Notes: generated from the sequence alone by a model not told the origin. A stretch of DNA of 64,000 bases from an uncultured Pelagibacteraceae bacterium (GCA_902623975.1 CACNVR010000003.1:1-64000); one strand, 5' to 3'; shown: positions 37,020-47,447, counted from the first letter of the stretch. Translations and numbers: made by a program.

Positions 37020-37558
37020 TATTTTTTCTTACCTTCTTTTTTCAAAACATATTGGCCTTTTTCTCTTATTCCTTTTCCCTTATATGGTTCTATTTTTCTC
37101 AGAGTTTTCAATTTTGAAGCTACAGCACCGACTTGTTGTTTGTCGTGGCCAGTAATTTTTAATGTAGTTTGTTTCTCTACAGTAATTTTAATACCCGCTG
37201 GAATATCAAAATTAATATCATGACTATAACCGAGCTGAAGATTTAATTGATTACCTTTCAAAGCTGCTCTATAGCCAACACCAACTAATTCAAGGGTTTT
37301 TTCATAACCACTGCTTGAGCCCAAAACTGCATTATTTATTAAACTTCTATTCATTCCCCAAAGTCTTTTTGAGTTTTGATCAATTTTTTTTGGTTTGATT
37401 GAAATTTCTTTCCCATCTTTAATATCAAGATTGAACATTTCTAAATCAATATTTAATGATTTCTTTCCCTGTGGTCCCTCTATATTTAGAATATTCCCTG
37501 CCAAAGCTACTTTAACTTTTTCTGGAACCGAAATATTTATTTTACCAATTTTAGACAT
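37019..37558 (-). CDS. rplF: 50S ribosomal protein L6
   Basis: Large-subunit protein near the factor-binding site, 179 residues in two repeated domains. Recognisable parts are [17 protein letters not shown], the [25 protein letters not shown] segment and the C-terminal signature [18 protein letters not shown]. It overlaps rpsH and rplR by one base each. Confidence 0.98.
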   Translation of the reverse strand: MSKIGKINISVPEKVKVALAGNILNIEGPQGKKSLNIDLEMFNLDIKDGKEISIKPKKIDQNSKRLWGMNRSLINNAVLGSSSGYEKTLELVGVGYRAALKGNQLNLQLGYSHDINFDIPAGIKITVEKQTTLKITGHDKQQVGAVASKLKTLRKIEPYKGKGIREKGQYVLKKEGKKK

Positions 37559-37953
37559 TAAAATACCTTACAAATTATTTCTCCACCAACTCGTTGTTTA
37601 CGAGCATCAATATCGGTCATCACTCCTTTTGGGGTTGAAATTATTGCTATTCCTAAACCATTATTAATTTTTGGTAGTCCATCAGCGCTTGAAAATATTC
37701 GTCTTCCAGGTTTTGAAACTCTTTCAAATGCACTTATAACTGGATTGCCTGAATGATATTTAAGTTCTAGTGATAAAACAGATTTGTTATTTCTCTCATC
37801 AACTTTAAAATCTTTAATAAAACCCTCATTTTTTAAAATATCCGCTATTTTAGTTTTAAAATTTGAAGACGGTAATTCTACTTTTTTATGATTTCTAGAT
37901 TGAGCATTTTTAACTCTAGCTATCATATCTCCGATTGGGTCACTTAAACTCAT
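37558..37953 (-). CDS. rpsH: 30S ribosomal protein S8
   Basis: Binds the central domain of 16S rRNA and, in enterobacteria, represses the spc operon. The 131-residue protein has the start MSLSDPIGDMIARVKNAQSR and the C-terminal motif GLGIAIISTPKGVMTDIDARKQRVGGEIICKVF. A ten-base gap separates it from rpsN. I did not find an obvious S8-binding mRNA hairpin near rplE by eye. Confidence 0.98.
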   Translation of the reverse strand: MSLSDPIGDMIARVKNAQSRNHKKVELPSSNFKTKIADILKNEGFIKDFKVDERNNKSVLSLELKYHSGNPVISAFERVSKPGRRIFSSADGLPKINNGLGIAIISTPKGVMTDIDARKQRVGGEIICKVF

Positions 37954-37963
37954 ATTTTCCTTT

Positions 37964-38269
37964 CTACCAACTAGATTTTACTAAACCAGGTATTTTTCCT
38001 TGTAAACCAAGCTGCCTTAATGCAATTCTTGAAATTTTTAATTTACGATAAACACCATGTGGTCTTCCTGTTATTTGACATCTATTCATTACTCTACTCT
38101 TAGCTGAATTTCTCGGTAACTTGGATAATTTTTGTTGAGCCTTGAATCTTTCCTCTAATGGAAGTTTCTTATTCATAATAATTTTTTTTAGTTTTTGTCT
38201 CTTAGTAAAAAATCTATTTGAAAGTTTTATTCTTCTATTATTTTTATTAATTGAACTTAATTTGGCCAT
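37964..38269 (-). CDS. rpsN: 30S ribosomal protein S14 (zinc-free long form)
   Basis: Small-subunit head protein. The 101-residue length and the lack of CxxC pairs mark the long, zinc-independent form. The C-terminal RCQITGRPHGVYRKLKISRIALRQLGLQGKIPGLVKSSW is highly conserved. It shares one base with the rplE stop. Confidence 0.97.
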   Translation of the reverse strand: MAKLSSINKNNRRIKLSNRFFTKRQKLKKIIMNKKLPLEERFKAQQKLSKLPRNSAKSRVMNRCQITGRPHGVYRKLKISRIALRQLGLQGKIPGLVKSSW

Positions 38270-38823
38270 TAATTATCTCCTTTTTTAATAAATGGAAAAT
38301 TTAATTTTTCTAATAACGCATAACTGTGCTCTTTATTTTTTGATGATATGACAATAATTATATCTAACCCTCTTACTTTATCTGCTCTATCAAAACTAAC
38401 TTCTGGAAAAATTATATGCTCTTTAACGCCAAAAGTATAATTTCCGAATTTGTCAAATCCATTTGCAGAAAGACCTCTGAAATCTTTTATTCTTGGAAGT
38501 GCAATATTTACAAGTCTATCTAAAAACTCATACATCTTATCTTTACGTAGTGTAACTTTAAGACCAGCATTTGATCCTTTTCTTGTTTTAAAGTTTGCGA
38601 CAGACTTTTTGAATTTTGTTATAACTGGCTTTTGTCCACTAATTTTGGCTAGGTCTTCTTCGCAGGATTTAAGAACTTTTGTGTCATTGCCATCTAATCC
38701 CAATCCCATATTTAAAACAATTTTTTCAATTTTAGGACCCATATATAAATTTTTAAAGCCAAACTGAGACTTTAAAGCAGGTTTAATTTCTTTATTAAAA
38801 AGTTCTTTTAACCTTGGTGTCAT
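38269..38823 (-). CDS. rplE: 50S ribosomal protein L5
   Basis: 5S rRNA-binding protein that also contacts P-site tRNA. The 184-residue sequence has the motifs KIEKIVLNMGLG near residue 32, SGQKPVITKFKKSVANFKTR near 58 and the FPEVSFDRADKVRGLDIIIV segment near the C-terminus. It overlaps rplX and rpsN by one base each. Confidence 0.98.
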   Translation of the reverse strand: MTPRLKELFNKEIKPALKSQFGFKNLYMGPKIEKIVLNMGLGLDGNDTKVLKSCEEDLAKISGQKPVITKFKKSVANFKTRKGSNAGLKVTLRKDKMYEFLDRLVNIALPRIKDFRGLSANGFDKFGNYTFGVKEHIIFPEVSFDRADKVRGLDIIIVISSKNKEHSYALLEKLNFPFIKKGDN

Positions 38824-39071
38824 TATTTTTTAACCTCTTTTTTTTCAGATTTCTTTATCTTTTCAATTAATTGTAAATTAGATAAGTTTATAAAGCTCTC
38901 TTTTGAAAAAATGCCACCTTTTTTCTCTTTTGTTGTTTTAACATGTTTTTTAACCATATTTATATCTTTTACTTTTGCTCGGTTATTTGGTCGATCAATT
39001 TCAATAACTTCACCCTCTTTTTTTTTATCTTTACCAACTAAAATTTTGACTTTAAGACCTTTTTTAATCAT
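38823..39071 (-). CDS. rplX: 50S ribosomal protein L24, short form
   Basis: Assembly-initiating large-subunit protein with an N-terminal KOW fold ([25 protein letters not shown], then NMVKKHVK). It has only 82 residues against about 103-105 in E. coli. The missing part is C-terminal: after about residue 60 the usual RVGYR-type segment is replaced by a short lysine- and glutamate-rich tail. The stop is followed directly by rplE, so this is not an obvious frameshift. Confidence 0.94.
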   Translation of the reverse strand: MIKKGLKVKILVGKDKKKEGEVIEIDRPNNRAKVKDINMVKKHVKTTKEKKGGIFSKESFINLSNLQLIEKIKKSEKKEVKK

Positions 39072-39439
39072 TACAAAACCTCTGGTGCTAATGAGATAAT
39101 TTTCATTTGCCCTCTATTTCTTAATTCTCTAGTTACTGGACCAAAAATTCTAGTTCCTACAGGTTCCCCTTTATCATCAACTAAAACTGCAGCATTATTA
39201 TCAAATCTTACTTTAGATCCATCATCTCTATGTATTCCTTTTTTAACTCTCACAACTACAGCTTTGTGAACAGAGCCTTTTTTTACTTTTCCTTTTGGAA
39301 TAGCTTCTTTAACAGCAATAACTATAGTATCACCAATACTTGCATATCGTCTTTTAGATCCACCTAAAACTTTTATGCATTCAATCTTTTTAGCGCCAGT
39401 ATTGTCGGCTACTTGTAATTCTGTCTGAACCTGAATCAT
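39071..39439 (-). CDS. rplN: 50S ribosomal protein L14
   Basis: Large-subunit protein that contacts 16S rRNA and silencing factor RsfS. The 122-residue sequence is close to consensus: [28 protein letters not shown] at the start and [28 protein letters not shown] at the end. One-base overlaps join it to rpsQ and rplX. Confidence 0.98.
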   Translation of the reverse strand: MIQVQTELQVADNTGAKKIECIKVLGGSKRRYASIGDTIVIAVKEAIPKGKVKKGSVHKAVVVRVKKGIHRDDGSKVRFDNNAAVLVDDKGEPVGTRIFGPVTRELRNRGQMKIISLAPEVL

Positions 39440-39675
39440 TATTTCATATTCTCCATAACTTCAAATTTCTTATTTTTAGAAAATGGCTTACTTTCAATTA
39501 TTGAAACTTTGTCACCAGTTTTAAATTTGTTATTTTCATCATGAGCATTGTATTTTTTTCTTACTTTTATGACTTTTTTCAATAATGGATGGGAATATTT
39601 ACGCTCAACCATTACTGTAACTGTTTTGTTAGGTTTATCGCTCACTACAATTCCTGATAATATTTTTTTAGGCAT
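39439..39675 (-). CDS. rpsQ: 30S ribosomal protein S17
   Basis: Primary 16S rRNA-binding OB-fold protein, 78 residues. The core [27 protein letters not shown] and the [20 protein letters not shown] motif are typical. The start overlaps the end of rpmC by 8 nt. Confidence 0.96.
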   Translation of the reverse strand: MPKKILSGIVVSDKPNKTVTVMVERKYSHPLLKKVIKVRKKYNAHDENNKFKTGDKVSIIESKPFSKNKKFEVMENMK

Positions 39676-39868
39676 TTAGTTTTCCTCTTAGTAATGTTTT
39701 TAATCTTGCAATATTTTTCTTTGTTTCATTAATCTTAGCAGGGCTTGTTACTTGTGAACTTATTTTTTGAAATCTCAAATTGAATAAATCTTTTTTAAAT
39801 TTATCTATATTCTTTACTATCTGATCTTTTGTTAATTTTTTTATCTCTTTTTTTTTCATATTAAGCAA
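39668..39868 (-). CDS. rpmC: 50S ribosomal protein L29
   Basis: Small helical protein at the peptide tunnel exit, part of the docking site for SRP and trigger factor. The 66-residue protein has the expected central motif [19 protein letters not shown] and the [11 protein letters not shown] end. It overlaps rplP and rpsQ by 8 nt each. Two methionines (MLNMKKKE) leave the exact start open. Confidence 0.93.
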   Translation of the reverse strand: MLNMKKKEIKKLTKDQIVKNIDKFKKDLFNLRFQKISSQVTSPAKINETKKNIARLKTLLRGKLNA

Positions 39869-40271
39869 ATCTTTTTATGGTTTTAGTTTTTATTGGAAGT
39901 TTGGCTGATGCTTTATATAAAGCTTCTTTAGCTATTTGTTCTGACACACCATCAACTTCAAATAAGATTCTTCCTGGTTTCACTCTACAGGCATAATATT
40001 CTGGGGATCCTTTACCTTTACCCATTCTTACCTCAATTGGTTTTTTAGAAACTGGAATATTAGGAAAAATTCTAGTCCAAACTCTACCTTGTCTCTTCAT
40101 ATGTCTTGTCAAAGCTACTCTTGCGGCTTCAATTTGTTTTCCAGTGACTCTTTCAGGGGTAATAGCTTTTAAAGCATATGCGCCATAATTTATAAAATTA
40201 GCTCTAGAAGCAGTCCCGTGGATTCTTCCTTTATGCGCTTTTCTCCATTTTGTTCTAACTGGTTGTAACAT
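39861..40271 (-). CDS. rplP: 50S ribosomal protein L16
   Basis: Large-subunit protein at the A-site side of the peptidyl transferase region. The 136-residue sequence has [54 protein letters not shown] and the [20 protein letters not shown] segment, close to consensus. It follows rpsC by four bases. Confidence 0.98.
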   Translation of the reverse strand: MLQPVRTKWRKAHKGRIHGTASRANFINYGAYALKAITPERVTGKQIEAARVALTRHMKRQGRVWTRIFPNIPVSKKPIEVRMGKGKGSPEYYACRVKPGRILFEVDGVSEQIAKEALYKASAKLPIKTKTIKRFA

Positions 40272-40275
40272 AAGA

Positions 40276-40953
40276 TTATTTATTCCCTTTTGAAATTACT
40301 TTATTTGTTTCTTGACTAAATTCTTTTGCAAAAACTTCTCCCTTGTATATCCAAACTTTTATTCCAATAATCCCATATGTAGTCAAAGCCTCAGCTTCTG
40401 CATAGTCAATATCGGCTCTTAATGTATGAGATGGAATACTACCGTCTCTTAACCATTCTGTTCTAGCTATTTCATTTCCACCAAGTCTTCCACTAATTGA
40501 TACTTTTATTCCTTTTGCACCAAGTCTTAGACAAGACTGCATTGCTCTTTTCATTGCTCTTCTATAGGAAATTCTTTTAACTAATTGTTGTGCAATATTT
40601 TCTGCAACCAAATACGCATTAGTTTCAGGTTTTTTTACTTCTTTAATGTTTAGAGTAACCTCATTAGATGTAAATTTTGACAAATTATTTTTAATTTTAT
40701 CAATATCACTTCCTTTTTTACCAATTACAAAACCTGGCCTTGAAGTATATATTGTTACATAACATTTGTTGGAAGTTCTCTCTATCATTACTTTTGAAAC
40801 ACCAGAGTTAATCACATTTTTTTTGATATATTCTCTTATTTTAAAGTCCTCAATAAGATAATTACCAAAATCTTTTTTCTTAGCGTACCAAACTGAGTCC
40901 CAGCCCCTATTGACACCCAATCTAAAACCTACAGGATTAACTTTTTGACCCAT
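40276..40953 (-). CDS. rpsC: 30S ribosomal protein S3
   Basis: Small-subunit protein at the mRNA entry site. The ORF track starts 14 codons too early, at 40995; the conserved family start [20 protein letters not shown] begins at the ATG at 40953, giving 225 residues. The KH domain has [19 protein letters not shown], and the C-terminal domain has [19 protein letters not shown]. With this start the gene overlaps rplV by 17 nt. Confidence 0.97.
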   Translation of the reverse strand: MGQKVNPVGFRLGVNRGWDSVWYAKKKDFGNYLIEDFKIREYIKKNVINSGVSKVMIERTSNKCYVTIYTSRPGFVIGKKGSDIDKIKNNLSKFTSNEVTLNIKEVKKPETNAYLVAENIAQQLVKRISYRRAMKRAMQSCLRLGAKGIKVSISGRLGGNEIARTEWLRDGSIPSHTLRADIDYAEAEALTTYGIIGIKVWIYKGEVFAKEFSQETNKVISKGNK

Positions 40954-41335
40954 GACTCTCCATTTTTTTAGTTTCTGAAAGAATAATAGTAACACTAGAA
41001 TAAGGTTTTAAAATTGGTGCAGCTCTACCTTTGGCTCTAGGTCTAAATCTTTTCATCATAATTTTCTTCCCACAATATGCTTCTTTGACAATTAATTTAT
41101 CTATATCATATTGAAAATTATTTTCTGCATTAGCAACTGCTGAACTAATAGTTTTTCTCACATCTTTTGTAATTCTTTTTTCAGAAAATTCTAAATCTCT
41201 TATAGCAACTTCAACTTTTTTACCAACTATAGCTTTCAAAATTGGATTAAGTTTTCTCACACTTGATCTAACATTGTTATTAATTGATTTTACAATCTTT
41301 TCTTTTTTAATAATTTCTTTTTTCTTTTTACTCAT
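40937..41335 (-). CDS. rplV: 50S ribosomal protein L22
   Basis: Lines the peptide exit tunnel. The 132-residue protein has the core motif [28 protein letters not shown] and the tunnel hairpin [26 protein letters not shown]. The N-terminal first 20 residues are lysine-rich and look like an extension. The stop lies 17 nt inside rpsC. Confidence 0.97.
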   Translation of the reverse strand: MSKKKKEIIKKEKIVKSINNNVRSSVRKLNPILKAIVGKKVEVAIRDLEFSEKRITKDVRKTISSAVANAENNFQYDIDKLIVKEAYCGKKIMMKRFRPRAKGRAAPILKPYSSVTIILSETKKMESHGSKS

Positions 41336-41337
41336 GA

Positions 41338-41637
41338 CTATTTTTTCACCTCTGCTTCAGCTGGTTTAGCTTTTTTATCTGCTGGTGTATGACCAAAAAA
41401 AGTTCTTGTAGGAGCAAATTCGCCTAATTTATGTCCAACCATATCTTCGGAGACTGTAATTGGTATAAATTTTTTACCATTATAAATCAAAAAACTAACA
41501 CCCACAAAATCTGGTATAATTGTTGATTTTCTTGACCAAGTCTTAATTGGTATTTTTTTTGGATCAGTTTTATATTTATCAACTTTTTTCATTAAACTTT
41601 CCTCAACAAAAGGTCCTTTCCAAACTGCTCTAGCCAT
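41338..41637 (-). CDS. rpsS: 30S ribosomal protein S19
   Basis: Head protein that forms a complex with S13. The 99-residue protein has [36 protein letters not shown] and the conserved [21 protein letters not shown]. It begins at the base where rplB ends and lies two bases from rplV. Confidence 0.98.
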   Translation of the reverse strand: MARAVWKGPFVEESLMKKVDKYKTDPKKIPIKTWSRKSTIIPDFVGVSFLIYNGKKFIPITVSEDMVGHKLGEFAPTRTFFGHTPADKKAKPAEAEVKK

Positions 41638-42476
41638 TATTTTGTGTCCTTCCTTTTGTTTCTTCTTCTCACAATAAATTTATCTGTTCTTTTATTATCT
41701 CTAGTTTTTAACCCTTTTGCAGATTGACCAGAAGGTGATACTGGGTGTCTACCACCAGCACTTTTACCTTCTCCACCACCATGTGGGTGATCGACTGGAT
41801 TTTTTACAACACCCCTTGTATGTGGTCTTCTTCCAAGCCACCTTGATCTACCAGCTTTACCAATTTTAATATTTTTTTGATCTGGGTTGCTTAAAACACC
41901 TATTGTAGCTAACGATCTTGAGTCTATTTTTCTTACCTCTCCTGAGGCAAGTTTAATCAAACTATAGTTACCATCTAAACCACTAATCGTTACAGAAGTA
42001 CCGGCCGATCTAGCGATTTTTCCACCACCACCAGGCTGTATTTCTACATTGTGTATGTCTATTCCAACTGGAATATCTTGAAGTGGCATACAATTTCCAA
42101 TTTTGATCTCTTTTTTTGAGCCATTTTCAATTTTGTCACCCACTTTAATTTTTTGAGGTGCTAAATAATACGAGTGAGTATTATCATCAAATTTAACAAG
42201 CATAATATAACAAGATCTATTCGGATCATATTCTATCCTTTCAACAGTTGCTGGCATGTCAAATTTTTTTCTATAAAAGTCAACATGTCTATACATTTTT
42301 TTATGACCACCTGCTCTGTTTACAGAAGTTATATGACCGTTATTATTTCTACCTTTCATTGAATTTTTTGGAGAGACCAAGGATTTAAAAGGTTTTCCTT
42401 TCCATAGACCAGTCCTATCTACTAAAATAGTACCTCTAGTCGATTTTGTGTATGGTTTAAAAGTTTTTAATGCCAT
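41637..42476 (-). CDS. rplB: 50S ribosomal protein L2
   Basis: Large-subunit protein close to the peptidyl transferase centre. I chose the ATG at 42476 ([15 protein letters not shown], the family start) instead of the GTG four codons upstream used in the track; this gives 279 residues and leaves one base after the rplW stop. The C-terminal [17 protein letters not shown] motif with its conserved histidine is intact. Confidence 0.97.
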   Translation of the reverse strand: MALKTFKPYTKSTRGTILVDRTGLWKGKPFKSLVSPKNSMKGRNNNGHITSVNRAGGHKKMYRHVDFYRKKFDMPATVERIEYDPNRSCYIMLVKFDDNTHSYYLAPQKIKVGDKIENGSKKEIKIGNCMPLQDIPVGIDIHNVEIQPGGGGKIARSAGTSVTISGLDGNYSLIKLASGEVRKIDSRSLATIGVLSNPDQKNIKIGKAGRSRWLGRRPHTRGVVKNPVDHPHGGGEGKSAGGRHPVSPSGQSAKGLKTRDNKRTDKFIVRRRNKRKDTK

Positions 42477-42477
42477 T

Positions 42478-42771
42478 TTAAATTCCACTTGTTAAATCAA
42501 TACTTTGACCTTTTTTTAAAGTAATGATTGCTTTTTTAAATCCCGAAATTTTTACTTTTCTTCCTCTGGTAAATTTAGTTCTATTTTTTTTATTAATTAT
42601 ATTTATTTTTATTACGTTAACTTTGAAAATTTTTTCAATATTTTTTTTTAAATTATCTTTATTTGCTCTATATGGAACCTTAAATACAATCTTATTTTGT
42701 TCAGATAAATTGGTGGATTTCTCAGTCACAAAAGGAGAAATTATTTTATCGTATAAATGTAATTTTTCCAT
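42478..42771 (-). CDS. rplW: 50S ribosomal protein L23
   Basis: Tunnel-exit protein that docks trigger factor and SRP. The 97-residue protein has ISPFVTEKSTNLSEQNKIVFKV near residue 11 and the KVNVIKINIINKKNRTKFTRG segment. The sequence is more lysine- and isoleucine-rich than typical but the family pattern is clear. It lies one base from both rplD and rplB. Confidence 0.96.
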   Translation of the reverse strand: MEKLHLYDKIISPFVTEKSTNLSEQNKIVFKVPYRANKDNLKKNIEKIFKVNVIKINIINKKNRTKFTRGRKVKISGFKKAIITLKKGQSIDLTSGI

Positions 42772-42772
42772 A

Positions 42773-43396
42773 TTATGTATACCTTTTCTCCAACTCTTTT
42801 ACTGATGTTTCGGTAAAAACAATTTTTTTAAATTTTACTAAATCAAATGCACTAAAATGATTAACATCAGTTACTTTTATATTAGGTATATTTCTTGTAG
42901 ATTTTTCTATCTTGTCCTTAGATTTCTTGTCTAAAATTATTATAGAATTAGAAATATCGAATTTTTTAATAATCAAATTCATTTCTTTAGTTTTTTTTAT
43001 CTCTTTATTAAAATCATCAAAAACTAATACATTTTTATCTTTATTTTTTTCAGAAACTATTGAGGCTATGCTTTGTTTTTTTTCACTTTTATTTAATTTT
43101 CTAATTTTATAAGCAGACTCTCCTTTTGGTCCATGTGCTACACCACCACCAACAAATATTGGTGCTTTTCTACTAGCATGTCTTGCATTACCAGTCCCTT
43201 TTTGAGCATAAATTTTTGATGTTGGACCAGAAACTTCATTTTGTTGTTTTGTTTTAGCATGTCTACCTTTGTAGTTTGCATTTGTTTTATACAAAACATT
43301 ATTAATAAGTTTCCTGTTAATTTTCGCTGAGAAAATTTTATCTAAAACTTCAATAGAAACTTTTTTACCACTAATGTCTAACTTATCAATTTTCAT
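42773..43396 (-). CDS. rplD: 50S ribosomal protein L4
   Basis: Tunnel-lining protein; in E. coli it also regulates the S10 operon. The 207-residue protein has the extended-loop motif SGPTSKIYAQKGTGNARHASRKAPIFVGGGVAHGP and a Rossmann-like C-terminal part. I see no S10-type leader upstream of rpsJ where L4 could act, because fusA ends one base before rpsJ. Confidence 0.96.
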   Translation of the reverse strand: MKIDKLDISGKKVSIEVLDKIFSAKINRKLINNVLYKTNANYKGRHAKTKQQNEVSGPTSKIYAQKGTGNARHASRKAPIFVGGGVAHGPKGESAYKIRKLNKSEKKQSIASIVSEKNKDKNVLVFDDFNKEIKKTKEMNLIIKKFDISNSIIILDKKSKDKIEKSTRNIPNIKVTDVNHFSAFDLVKFKKIVFTETSVKELEKRYT

Positions 43397-44106
43397 TATT
43401 TTTTCTTTTTGTCAGGTGTTTTTTTTGCTTGTTCAGCTGCTTTCAATTTTTCACTCATTGTCATTTTTTTTGTATTTTTGACTGAGCTTTTAACTAAAAC
43501 CTCAGAATTTTTTGAGCCGGGGATAGACCCTTTTAAATAAAGCAACTCATTTTCAAGATCGGTTTTAATGATTTCAATGTTTTGCATTGTTCTCAATTTA
43601 TCACCCATATGACCAGCCATTTTTTTTCCTTTAAAAACTTTTCCTGGATCCTGTCGTTGACCTGTTGAACCATGCGATCTGTGTGAAATAGAAACCCCAT
43701 GTGATGCTCTTAGACCTCCAAAATTATGTCTCTTCATTGCGCCAGCAAAGCCTTTACCAATTGTTTTAGATCTTGTATCGACAAACTTAACATCTTTAAA
43801 AATTTCAAGTCCAAATTCATTACCTTCTTTGTAATTCTCAGTATTTAAAACTCTGTATTCTTTAAGCTTTTTCTTCGCTTCTGTATTTTTTTTTGCAAAA
43901 TAACCTTTCATGGCCTTAGTCAGTTTAGAGTTTTTAATTTTCCCATAACCAAGTTGAACTGCTTTATATCCTCTTTTGTCTTCTTCAATTACATGTATCA
44001 CCCTAGCTTTTTCCATTTTTAGAACAGTTACAGGTACTAACTGCCCAGATTTATAAAATTCTCTGGTCATCCCAATTTTTTTTCCTATTAATGCAATACC
44101 ACTCAT
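43396..44106 (-). CDS. rplC: 50S ribosomal protein L3
   Basis: Early assembly protein, one end of which reaches the peptidyl transferase centre. The 236-residue sequence has GIALIGKKIGMTREF, and the HGSTGQRQDPGKVFKGKKMAGHMG loop that contains the glutamine methylated in E. coli. The protein is longer than E. coli L3 (209) because of a basic, lysine-rich C-terminal tail after residue 205. Confidence 0.97.
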   Translation of the reverse strand: MSGIALIGKKIGMTREFYKSGQLVPVTVLKMEKARVIHVIEEDKRGYKAVQLGYGKIKNSKLTKAMKGYFAKKNTEAKKKLKEYRVLNTENYKEGNEFGLEIFKDVKFVDTRSKTIGKGFAGAMKRHNFGGLRASHGVSISHRSHGSTGQRQDPGKVFKGKKMAGHMGDKLRTMQNIEIIKTDLENELLYLKGSIPGSKNSEVLVKSSVKNTKKMTMSEKLKAAEQAKKTPDKKKK

Positions 44107-44108
44107 AA

Positions 44109-44417
44109 TTAAATCTTAATTTCTACATCTACTCCTGAAGCTAAATCTAATTTCATCAAAGCTTCAACAGTTTGTGGGGTTGGTTCAATAATATCTATTA
44201 ATCTTTTATGGGTTCTAGACTCAAATTGTTCTCTACTTTTTTTATCTATATGAGGTGATCTTAAAACTGTATATCTCTCTATTCTTGTAGGTAGAGGAAT
44301 AGGGCCTTTTATAGTGGCACCAGTTCTTTTAACAGTGTTTACAATTTCCTCAGTCGATGCATCCAAAATTTTGTTATCGTAGGCTCTAAGTTTAATTCTA
44401 ATATTTTGTTTTTCCAT
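44109..44417 (-). CDS. rpsJ: 30S ribosomal protein S10 (NusE)
   Basis: Small-subunit head protein and transcription antitermination partner of NusB and NusG. I chose the ATG at 44417 ([19 protein letters not shown], 102 residues) because the track's TTG start lies inside fusA. The motifs [29 protein letters not shown] and [13 protein letters not shown] are conserved. The gene follows fusA directly, so there is no tuf copy in this usual position. Confidence 0.97.
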   Translation of the reverse strand: MEKQNIRIKLRAYDNKILDASTEEIVNTVKRTGATIKGPIPLPTRIERYTVLRSPHIDKKSREQFESRTHKRLIDIIEPTPQTVEALMKLDLASGVDVEIKI

Positions 44418-44418
44418 G

Positions 44419-46497
44419 TTAACCTGCAATCTTCTTTGTTACTTCATCCTGAACATTTTGAGGAACTTTAGAATAATGATCAAAAAACATAGAATATTGG
44501 GCTCTACCTTGTGACATTGATCTTAAATTATTTATGTACCCAAACATATTTGCTAAAGGAACCATTGCTGTAATTACAGTAGCATTGCCTCTCTGTTCTT
44601 GTGTGCTTATTTGTCCTCGTCTACTATTTAAATCACCAATGACATCTCCCATGTAATCTTCTGGAGTAACTACTTCGACTCTCATGATTGGCTCAAGAAG
44701 TTTAAGACCCCCTTGAGTACAAGCTTCTTTAAAGCAAGCTCTACTTGCTAATTCAAAAGCTAAAACACTCGAATCTACATCGTGATGTAAACCATCAACA
44801 ATAGTCACTTTATAATCTATTAGAGGAAAACCAGCTAATATTCCACTATCTGAAACAGACTCAATTCCTTTTTCAACACCAGGAATAAATTCTTTTGGAA
44901 TGGCACCACCCTTAATCGCACTTTCTACATCTCTTCCTTTTCCAGGTTCTTGAGGTTCTACAAATAATTTAACTTTAGCAAATTGACCTGCACCACCACT
45001 TTGTTTTTTATGTATATATTCAAACTCAGCTGATTTTTCAATTGTTTCTCTGTATGCTACTTGTGGAGCTCCAACATTTGCCTCAACTTTAAATTCTCTT
45101 TTCATTCTATCAACAATAATATCTAAGTGAAGTTCACCCATTCCCTTAATAATTGTTTGACCTGACTCTTCATCTGAAGAGACTCTAAAAGATGGGTCTT
45201 CTTTAGCTAGTCTAGCTAATGCTTCACCCATTTTTTCTTGGTCTCCTTTTGTCTTGGGTTCAACTGCAATTTCAATTACTGGATCAGGAAATTCCATTGG
45301 TTCAAGTAAAACAGCATTATCTTCATCACACAAAGTATGACCAGTTATAGTGTTTTTTAAACCTGCTAAAGCAACTATATCACCTGCATTAGCTTCTTTA
45401 ATGTCCTCTCTAGAATTAGCATGCATCAAAAGCATTCTTCCAACTCTCTCTTCCTTTTCTTTTGAAGAATTAAAAATTCCTGTACCAGATTTAATTGTGC
45501 CTGAATAAACTCTTATAAATGTTAAAGAACCAACAAATGGGTCATTTGCTACTTTAAAAGCCAGTGCTGAAAAAGGAGCCTTATCATCAAATTTCATTTT
45601 TACTTCATCTTCGGATCCGATTTTAGTTCCTTGAATTGAACCAATATCTAAAGGACTTGGAAGATAATTCACAACTGCATCCAATAGTGGCTGGACACCT
45701 TTGTTCTTAAAAGCTGAACCTGTTAAAACAGGTACAAAATTAAAATCTAGAGTTCCTTTTCGAATACATTTTATTAAATCTTCCTCTTTTATCTCATCAC
45801 CATTTAAATAGGACTCCATTAGTTTTTCATCTTGTTCAACGGCCATCTCCACTAATTCTGTTCTATATTTTTGAGAAATTTCTTTAAGATCATCTGGAAT
45901 ATCCTTGTACTCCCATTCAGCACCAAGAGCCTCATTTTTCCAAACTTGGGCTTTCATTTTAACTAAATCCACTACACCAGATAAAGAAGCCTCAATGCCT
46001 ATAGGGATTTGAATTACAAGTGGCTTTGCACCTAATCTTTCTTTGATCATATCTACACATCTAAAATAATCTGCGCCAGTTCTATCCAATTTATTCACAA
46101 AACAAATTCTAGGGACTTTATATTTATCAGCCTGTCTCCAAACAGTTTCTGATTGTGGTTCTACCCCTGCAACACCATCAAATACAGCAACAGCACCATC
46201 TAAAACTTTCAAGGATCTCTCTACTTCAATAGTAAAATCTACGTGACCTGGAGTATCAATAATGTTTATTCTGTGATCTTGCCAAAAACAGGTTGTAGCA
46301 GCTGATGTAATAGTAATACCTCTTTCTTGCTCTTGCTCCATCCAATCCATTGTAGCTGCACCATCGTGTACCTCACCAATCTTATGACTTTTCCCAGTGT
46401 AATATAAAATTCTCTCTGTTGTTGTAGTTTTACCAGCATCAATATGGGCCATGATCCCAATGTTTCGATATTTGTCTAATGTATGAGTTCTAGCCAT
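44419..46497 (-). CDS. fusA: Elongation factor G
   Basis: Translocation GTPase, 692 residues in five domains. The G domain has [21 protein letters not shown] near residue 15, the switch region [15 protein letters not shown] and [18 protein letters not shown]. Domain IV and the C-terminal [22 protein letters not shown] are intact. It follows rpsG by six bases and precedes rpsJ by one base. Confidence 0.98.
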   Translation of the reverse strand: MARTHTLDKYRNIGIMAHIDAGKTTTTERILYYTGKSHKIGEVHDGAATMDWMEQEQERGITITSAATTCFWQDHRINIIDTPGHVDFTIEVERSLKVLDGAVAVFDGVAGVEPQSETVWRQADKYKVPRICFVNKLDRTGADYFRCVDMIKERLGAKPLVIQIPIGIEASLSGVVDLVKMKAQVWKNEALGAEWEYKDIPDDLKEISQKYRTELVEMAVEQDEKLMESYLNGDEIKEEDLIKCIRKGTLDFNFVPVLTGSAFKNKGVQPLLDAVVNYLPSPLDIGSIQGTKIGSEDEVKMKFDDKAPFSALAFKVANDPFVGSLTFIRVYSGTIKSGTGIFNSSKEKEERVGRMLLMHANSREDIKEANAGDIVALAGLKNTITGHTLCDEDNAVLLEPMEFPDPVIEIAVEPKTKGDQEKMGEALARLAKEDPSFRVSSDEESGQTIIKGMGELHLDIIVDRMKREFKVEANVGAPQVAYRETIEKSAEFEYIHKKQSGGAGQFAKVKLFVEPQEPGKGRDVESAIKGGAIPKEFIPGVEKGIESVSDSGILAGFPLIDYKVTIVDGLHHDVDSSVLAFELASRACFKEACTQGGLKLLEPIMRVEVVTPEDYMGDVIGDLNSRRGQISTQEQRGNATVITAMVPLANMFGYINNLRSMSQGRAQYSMFFDHYSKVPQNVQDEVTKKIAG

Positions 46498-46503
46498 AAA
46501 TAA

Positions 46504-46974
46504 TTACCACCTAAAATGTGCAAAGGCTTTGTTTGACTCTGCCATCTTATGCACATCCTCTCTTTTTTTTACAGCTGCACCTTTTTTCTCGTATGCATCG
46601 TAAAGTTCATTAAAAATTTTATCAGACATATGCTTGTCTTTTCTTTTTCTTGCTGAGTCAACTAACCATCTTATAGCTAAAGCTTGAGCTCTTTTACTTT
46701 TTACCTCTACTGGAACTTGATAAGTAGCACCTCCAACTCTTCGTGATCGTACCTCAACAGTTGGTTTGATATTATTTATTGCTTCATTAAAAATATTTAT
46801 TGGTTCATCTTTAGATTTAGTTTTAATTTTTTCTATAGCATCATAAACTATTTTTGAAGCTACACCTCTTTTGCCATCATACATAATACTGTTTATTAAT
46901 TTTGGAATAATTGTTGAATTGAACTTTGGGTCAGGAACAATATTTTTTTTTGGTTGAGTTTTTTTTCTAGACAT
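46504..46974 (-). CDS. rpsG: 30S ribosomal protein S7
   Basis: Primary binder of the 16S rRNA 3' domain. The 156-residue sequence has SIMYDGKRGVASKIVYDAIE near residue 29, RSRRVGGATYQVPVEVKSKR near 76 and the C-terminal NKAFAHFRW. It shares one base with the rpsL stop. Confidence 0.98.
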   Translation of the reverse strand: MSRKKTQPKKNIVPDPKFNSTIIPKLINSIMYDGKRGVASKIVYDAIEKIKTKSKDEPINIFNEAINNIKPTVEVRSRRVGGATYQVPVEVKSKRAQALAIRWLVDSARKRKDKHMSDKIFNELYDAYEKKGAAVKKREDVHKMAESNKAFAHFRW

Positions 46975-47345
46975 TATTTACCTTTTTTAGTTCCGTATAA
47001 AGATCGTCTTTTTTTTCTATTAGCAACACCTTGTGTATCAAGATTCCCTCTTAAAATATGATATCTTACTCCGGGTAAATCTTTTACCCTACCACCTCTT
47101 ATCAAAACAACCGAGTGCTCTTGAAGATTATGACCTTCACCAGGTATGTAAGCAGTTACCTCAAACCCATTAGATAATCTTACTCTAGCTACTTTTCTTA
47201 AAGCAGAGTTCGGTTTTTTTGGCGTCGTTGTGTAAACTTTTACACAAACACCTCTTTTTAAAGGCTGTTTTTGTAGTGCAGGAACTTTATTCCTTGTAAT
47301 TTGTTTTACCCTTTTTTTTTTCAACAATTGATTAATAGTTGGCAT
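46974..47345 (-). CDS. rpsL: 30S ribosomal protein S12
   Basis: Decoding-site protein, 123 residues, with consensus start [12 protein letters not shown]. The two loops where streptomycin-resistance changes occur, [12 protein letters not shown] and [13 protein letters not shown], carry the wild-type lysines, so nothing indicates resistance. It begins the rpsL-rpsG-fusA-rpsJ cluster after a ~160-nt gap that holds a candidate promoter and leader. Confidence 0.98.
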   Translation of the reverse strand: MPTINQLLKKKRVKQITRNKVPALQKQPLKRGVCVKVYTTTPKKPNSALRKVARVRLSNGFEVTAYIPGEGHNLQEHSVVLIRGGRVKDLPGVRYHILRGNLDTQGVANRKKRRSLYGTKKGK

Positions 47346-47447
47346 AAAATTTTATATAATTATATTTTTGAATGAAATAACTGACAGGTTATTCATGGCA
47401 GCGTTTAGTACTTGGCTTAGCACTACATTCCAACCAAAAATATCGCC
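47346..47447 (-). other. rpsL leader with hairpin and a 14-codon upstream ORF
   Basis: This is most of the largest gap inside the gene-expression block. On minus, TAGTGCT and AGTACTA (with AAGCCA between) can pair as a seven-base stem with one G-U pair. Below it a 14-codon frame starts at the ATG at 47396 (MNNLSVISF) and stops at 47352, seven bases before the rpsL ATG. It has no clear ribosome-binding site, so it may be chance. Confidence 0.3.

Noticed and set aside
40954-40995. Upstream 14-codon extension of rpsC in the ORF track
   Set aside because: All S3 proteins I know begin MGQKVNP; the extra codons lie inside rplV.
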